Source of the DNA: Ciona intestinalis
Taxonomy: Eukaryota; Chordata; Ascidiacea; Phlebobranchia; Cionidae
Length of the DNA: 64,000 bases
NCBI RefSeq assembly: GCF_000224145.3
Contig: NC_020172.2
Location: forward strand, 2,193,962 to 2,257,961
Reading direction: 5' to 3'
A program made the translations under genes and the position numbers. Shown in pieces: positions 61,478-64,000 of the stretch. How positions within the stretch are numbered: position 1 is the first letter of the stretch; every line of letters starts with the position of its first letter. The notes under the pieces were generated by a model, which worked only from the letters and a program-made list of their open reading frames with translations, did no database searches and was not told where the DNA came from.

Positions 61478-61568
61478 CTGTAGGGAGAGATTCATACCAT
61501 GGGACACCTTTGGCACCTAATATCCCATATTTCCCAAAAACATGGACCATTCACTTAGACCTACTATA
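61478..61568 (+). mobile_element. MITE-like element, internally deleted copy J
   Basis: TACTGTAGGGAGAGATTCAT and ATATCCCATATTTCCC at the left, and TAGACCTACTATATTAAC at the right. About 90 bp, so most of the interior is missing. Confidence 0.5.
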
Positions 61569-62029
61569 TTAACATACTTGCATACAGTGTTGCACAGAAG
61601 TGACTTATTCCAATACTATGACTATCGCAGGCAGCAACCAACAAGTACACGTCATTTTTGGGCAAGAATATAGTTTACACTAAATCTCGCACAACGAGGC
61701 AGATTAACTTGTGGTTGCCTTTCGTCACTTCTCGTTTTACAATAAATTTCCCACAGCGCTAATCTTGTGCTTGGATACCTTATTTGGATGATACTTTACA
61801 ATCCACAATACCAACTCCCAGGTTAAATAGTTACATTGTAACTTCGGCCGGTAAATCCCACTTAGTTTGGCTATGCTTGGTTAAATGCGTGCAGAGTATG
61901 TAAACAGGTATTTAAAAAGAGAAAATGTGCTTGGGGTTACAGCTGCTTATACTGCTCATTATAGTAAGTCAGGTATAATATGGTCCGTGGTTTTATAATC
62001 TATTTTATTGCTCCATATGAAATACAGAA

Positions 62030-62157
62030 ATTTACAGAATTATATATATATAACTGTATATCCTCACAGCTATATAAGAGCGATGTTTTTGTTAAAAACG
62101 CGATTATGAAACATAGGACAATGTGTGCTAACGGTATCCATCTTATCCTACAATAGT
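62030..62157 (-). mobile_element. MITE-like element, copy K, reverse orientation
   Basis: Ends with GTGCTAACGGTATCCATCTT followed by ATCCTACAATAGTA, the inverse of the usual left end (CCGTTAGCACA landmark). The interior is AT-rich and diverged. Confidence 0.6.
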
Positions 62158-63257
62158 AGATGTAAAATTAAGCAGCCGCAATATGGTTACACAGTGCGAC
62201 CATAGTATAGTATGGACCTAATTAGATATTTAGATGATAACACGAGAGTACTGCAATGACTCGGCCCCGCACATCAGATAAACATTAAATGCTCATAGGC
62301 ATAGTCAAAAATTTTATGTTGTTTGCTCTTATACCAAAACCAGTGAGATATATCGTTGCGTGTGTGAGGATTATTAAGTACGTTACACAGATCGGTTTAC
62401 GAATTAGTTCCCTGTATAGGCATTAAATGAAGATTAGACAGTGTAAATGCGTTCATATAATACAATATTAAACTTGCGTTGAGCTGTTTAAAAGCGTGTG
62501 AGTTTTATCCGAAGCCATTGCGGTGCAAAGATTGTATTACAGCTCAGACAGTTTACATCCTGAATTATAAATAGCGTTACAAGCTGGCACGACGAAAGGA
62601 AATTGTTCAACTATATTCGAGTCAGGCACGAGAAGGTTTTTAAACCTGGCGCTGTGATATTTGCATTGTCGTTCGTAAACTTGGGACAAGGTAGCATGTT
62701 AGTTAGTCAGTGTTCCACAATATAGAATACAATCCTGTTATTTAAAGTAACGTATCTTGCCGAGACAAGAAGTTAGTATGAAATTTATGAAATTAATTTA
62801 CCGGATGAGCGAAAATTACTATTTTTCATAATGCCCGATATAAAAGACGGAACAGAACAGTTTGTTTAACTGGAATGATAACTATATTAGTTATTGACCT
62901 AAAATATGATAGAGTGTAAATATGGCCATAATTAGGTAATAAAGAAATATAGGTGGTGTACTCTGTATATTTGACGTAGCAATTATACATTGACAGCCAC
63001 GATATATTGATCTGTGTGTTGGGTATAAGGGAGTAAGGGTATGTGTAGCTAAGGGTAATCAGGGTATAATTAAGTAACATGTACTTCTAATCTAACACAA
63101 AATGAAATAATTCATTGTAAGTTATATTTGCAATAAATATGGGCGCGTATAGGTTTCTTGTGGCGTTACAAGAATTATTATGTTCGTGCCTAATTATTAT
63201 AGTTGTTGTCACACGAAAACGTACAGTTGATTGTTTGAATGAATGGAACTTATTATC

Positions 63258-63325
63258 CTTGCGTGGCGAGGCAGCCACAGTCGTTAAAAACGTTTTTTGT
63301 TTCATACAGCTTGCTGTGCTCGCTT
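63258..63325 (-). repeat. SINE body fragment
   Basis: CCTTGCGTGGCGAGGCAGCC, then ACAGTCGTTAAAAACG and TTTGTTTCATACAGC, as in the other minus-strand copies. Confidence 0.6.
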
Positions 63326-64000
63326 CCCAGTTGCCAAATATGTAACTCCTTAATTGTTCGTTTCCCCGAATTTCGCCCCTTGCTACCCTGTAAATATTAA
63401 GCAATAAATTTAAGTAAAAAATCAATAAATCATCAGGTATGGTAAACGTTAGGTGCAGCGCACAGACCTCATTATACAAAAGCGCTCTTCGTATATGAGC
63501 TCGTTAAACGTACCATACAGGCAGCTGTAAATATAGGGCAAGTCTACATATATACGCACGAAACAAGATTGCCAAGTTGTTGTGAAAATCGTGTGGTTTC
63601 TTTTTGTATGGTTTAAATATATGCATGTTTGTTGTGTCATAACGCGTCGTGTGTTTTGGTATATAGCTATAGCCATGTTTTCACGTCACGATATTCGCAC
63701 AGCATTAAAAACGAAGCCTGTAGTTTGTATTAGTCACAGTTTGAGAATGACTAACAATTTATATAGTTGCATTAACGGTAGTAGTAGTAAATAATATAAT
63801 ATGTAAGCAAAGGGTTGCGTGTAGTGAGGCAATTAGTAAGTACTGCTTGATGCACAAGCGGTTTATTACGTCGTGGGATTTATATAAGATGAACTAAGAA
63901 TCTCAATGGACAGGCTAAGATATCGATCTTTGTCGGTAAAATTTGTTATCAGCATAATTAGGCTTGTTTTCTAAAACTGCTCTTCCAGTATTTATTTGCA

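Larger units (their letters stand above)
59366..64000. other. Right-hand gene-poor end of window
   Basis: 4.6 kb with no recognised exon. It holds the PDCD10 3' UTR, a promoter-like module at 59938-60020, a tRNA-derived SINE at 60473-60690, MITE remnants at 61478-61568 and 62030-62157, a perfect CRE at 61149, and a SINE body fragment at 63258-63325. The ORFs present are short and without motifs. Confidence 0.55.

Overview
This is a eukaryotic nuclear window, most likely from a tunicate of the Ciona type. The evidence is an AT-rich sequence, compact multi-exon genes with GT-AG introns, chordate-style orthologues (including BCOR with its PUFD domain and an ER-anchored PTPN1/2 phosphatase), very short spacing between same-strand genes, and many short tRNA-derived SINEs and small inverted-repeat elements. 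The species call is inference; no prokaryotic operon, CRISPR array or virus-like element was seen.

Left half (1-30 kb, gene-dense). On the minus strand are PCCB (3' end cut by the window edge), an intronless 924-residue protein of eight EF-hand-like repeats, and PSENEN (PEN-2). PSENEN is divergent from IER3IP1, which GHITM follows on the plus strand. PCID2 (minus, 11 exons, 399 residues) shares a promoter interval with the dynein light chain DYNLT2B (plus, 4 exons). BCOR (minus, 12 exons, about 1534 residues) covers 17.4-26.9 kb. Only 91 bp upstream of its ATG is the stop codon of a four-exon ankyrin gene (minus). The first exon of that gene lies at 40.3-40.9 kb, so its introns cover most of 27-40 kb and enclose an intronless PTPN1/2 gene on the opposite strand.

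Right half (30-64 kb, gene-poor). The 10 kb first intron of the ankyrin gene and the 12.6 kb stretch at 40.9-53.5 kb contain no recognisable coding exons. They hold a family of about 14 short inverted-repeat elements (MITE-like, termini close to TAGTAGGGTGGGGTAAGATG), SINE fragments, and scattered regulatory-type palindromes: five perfect TGACGTCA sites between 43.8 and 61.2 kb, and a cluster of TCTCGCG motifs at 33.3 kb. At 53.5 kb comes an intronless CAP-Gly protein, and at 55.0-59.4 kb PDCD10/CCM3 (7 exons, 217 residues). The last 4.6 kb holds a promoter-like module, one SINE and MITE remnants.

Exon coordinates were read by eye. For PCCB, PCID2, DYNLT2B, BCOR and PDCD10 every junction keeps the reading frame and matches remembered human orthologues. 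The genes are mostly unrelated housekeeping functions (propionyl-CoA metabolism, gamma-secretase, ER and mitochondrial membrane proteins, mRNA export, Polycomb repression, phosphatase signalling, cytoskeleton). No new multi-gene system was found. The most unusual architectural point is the ankyrin-BCOR pair, which looks like a tunicate operon.
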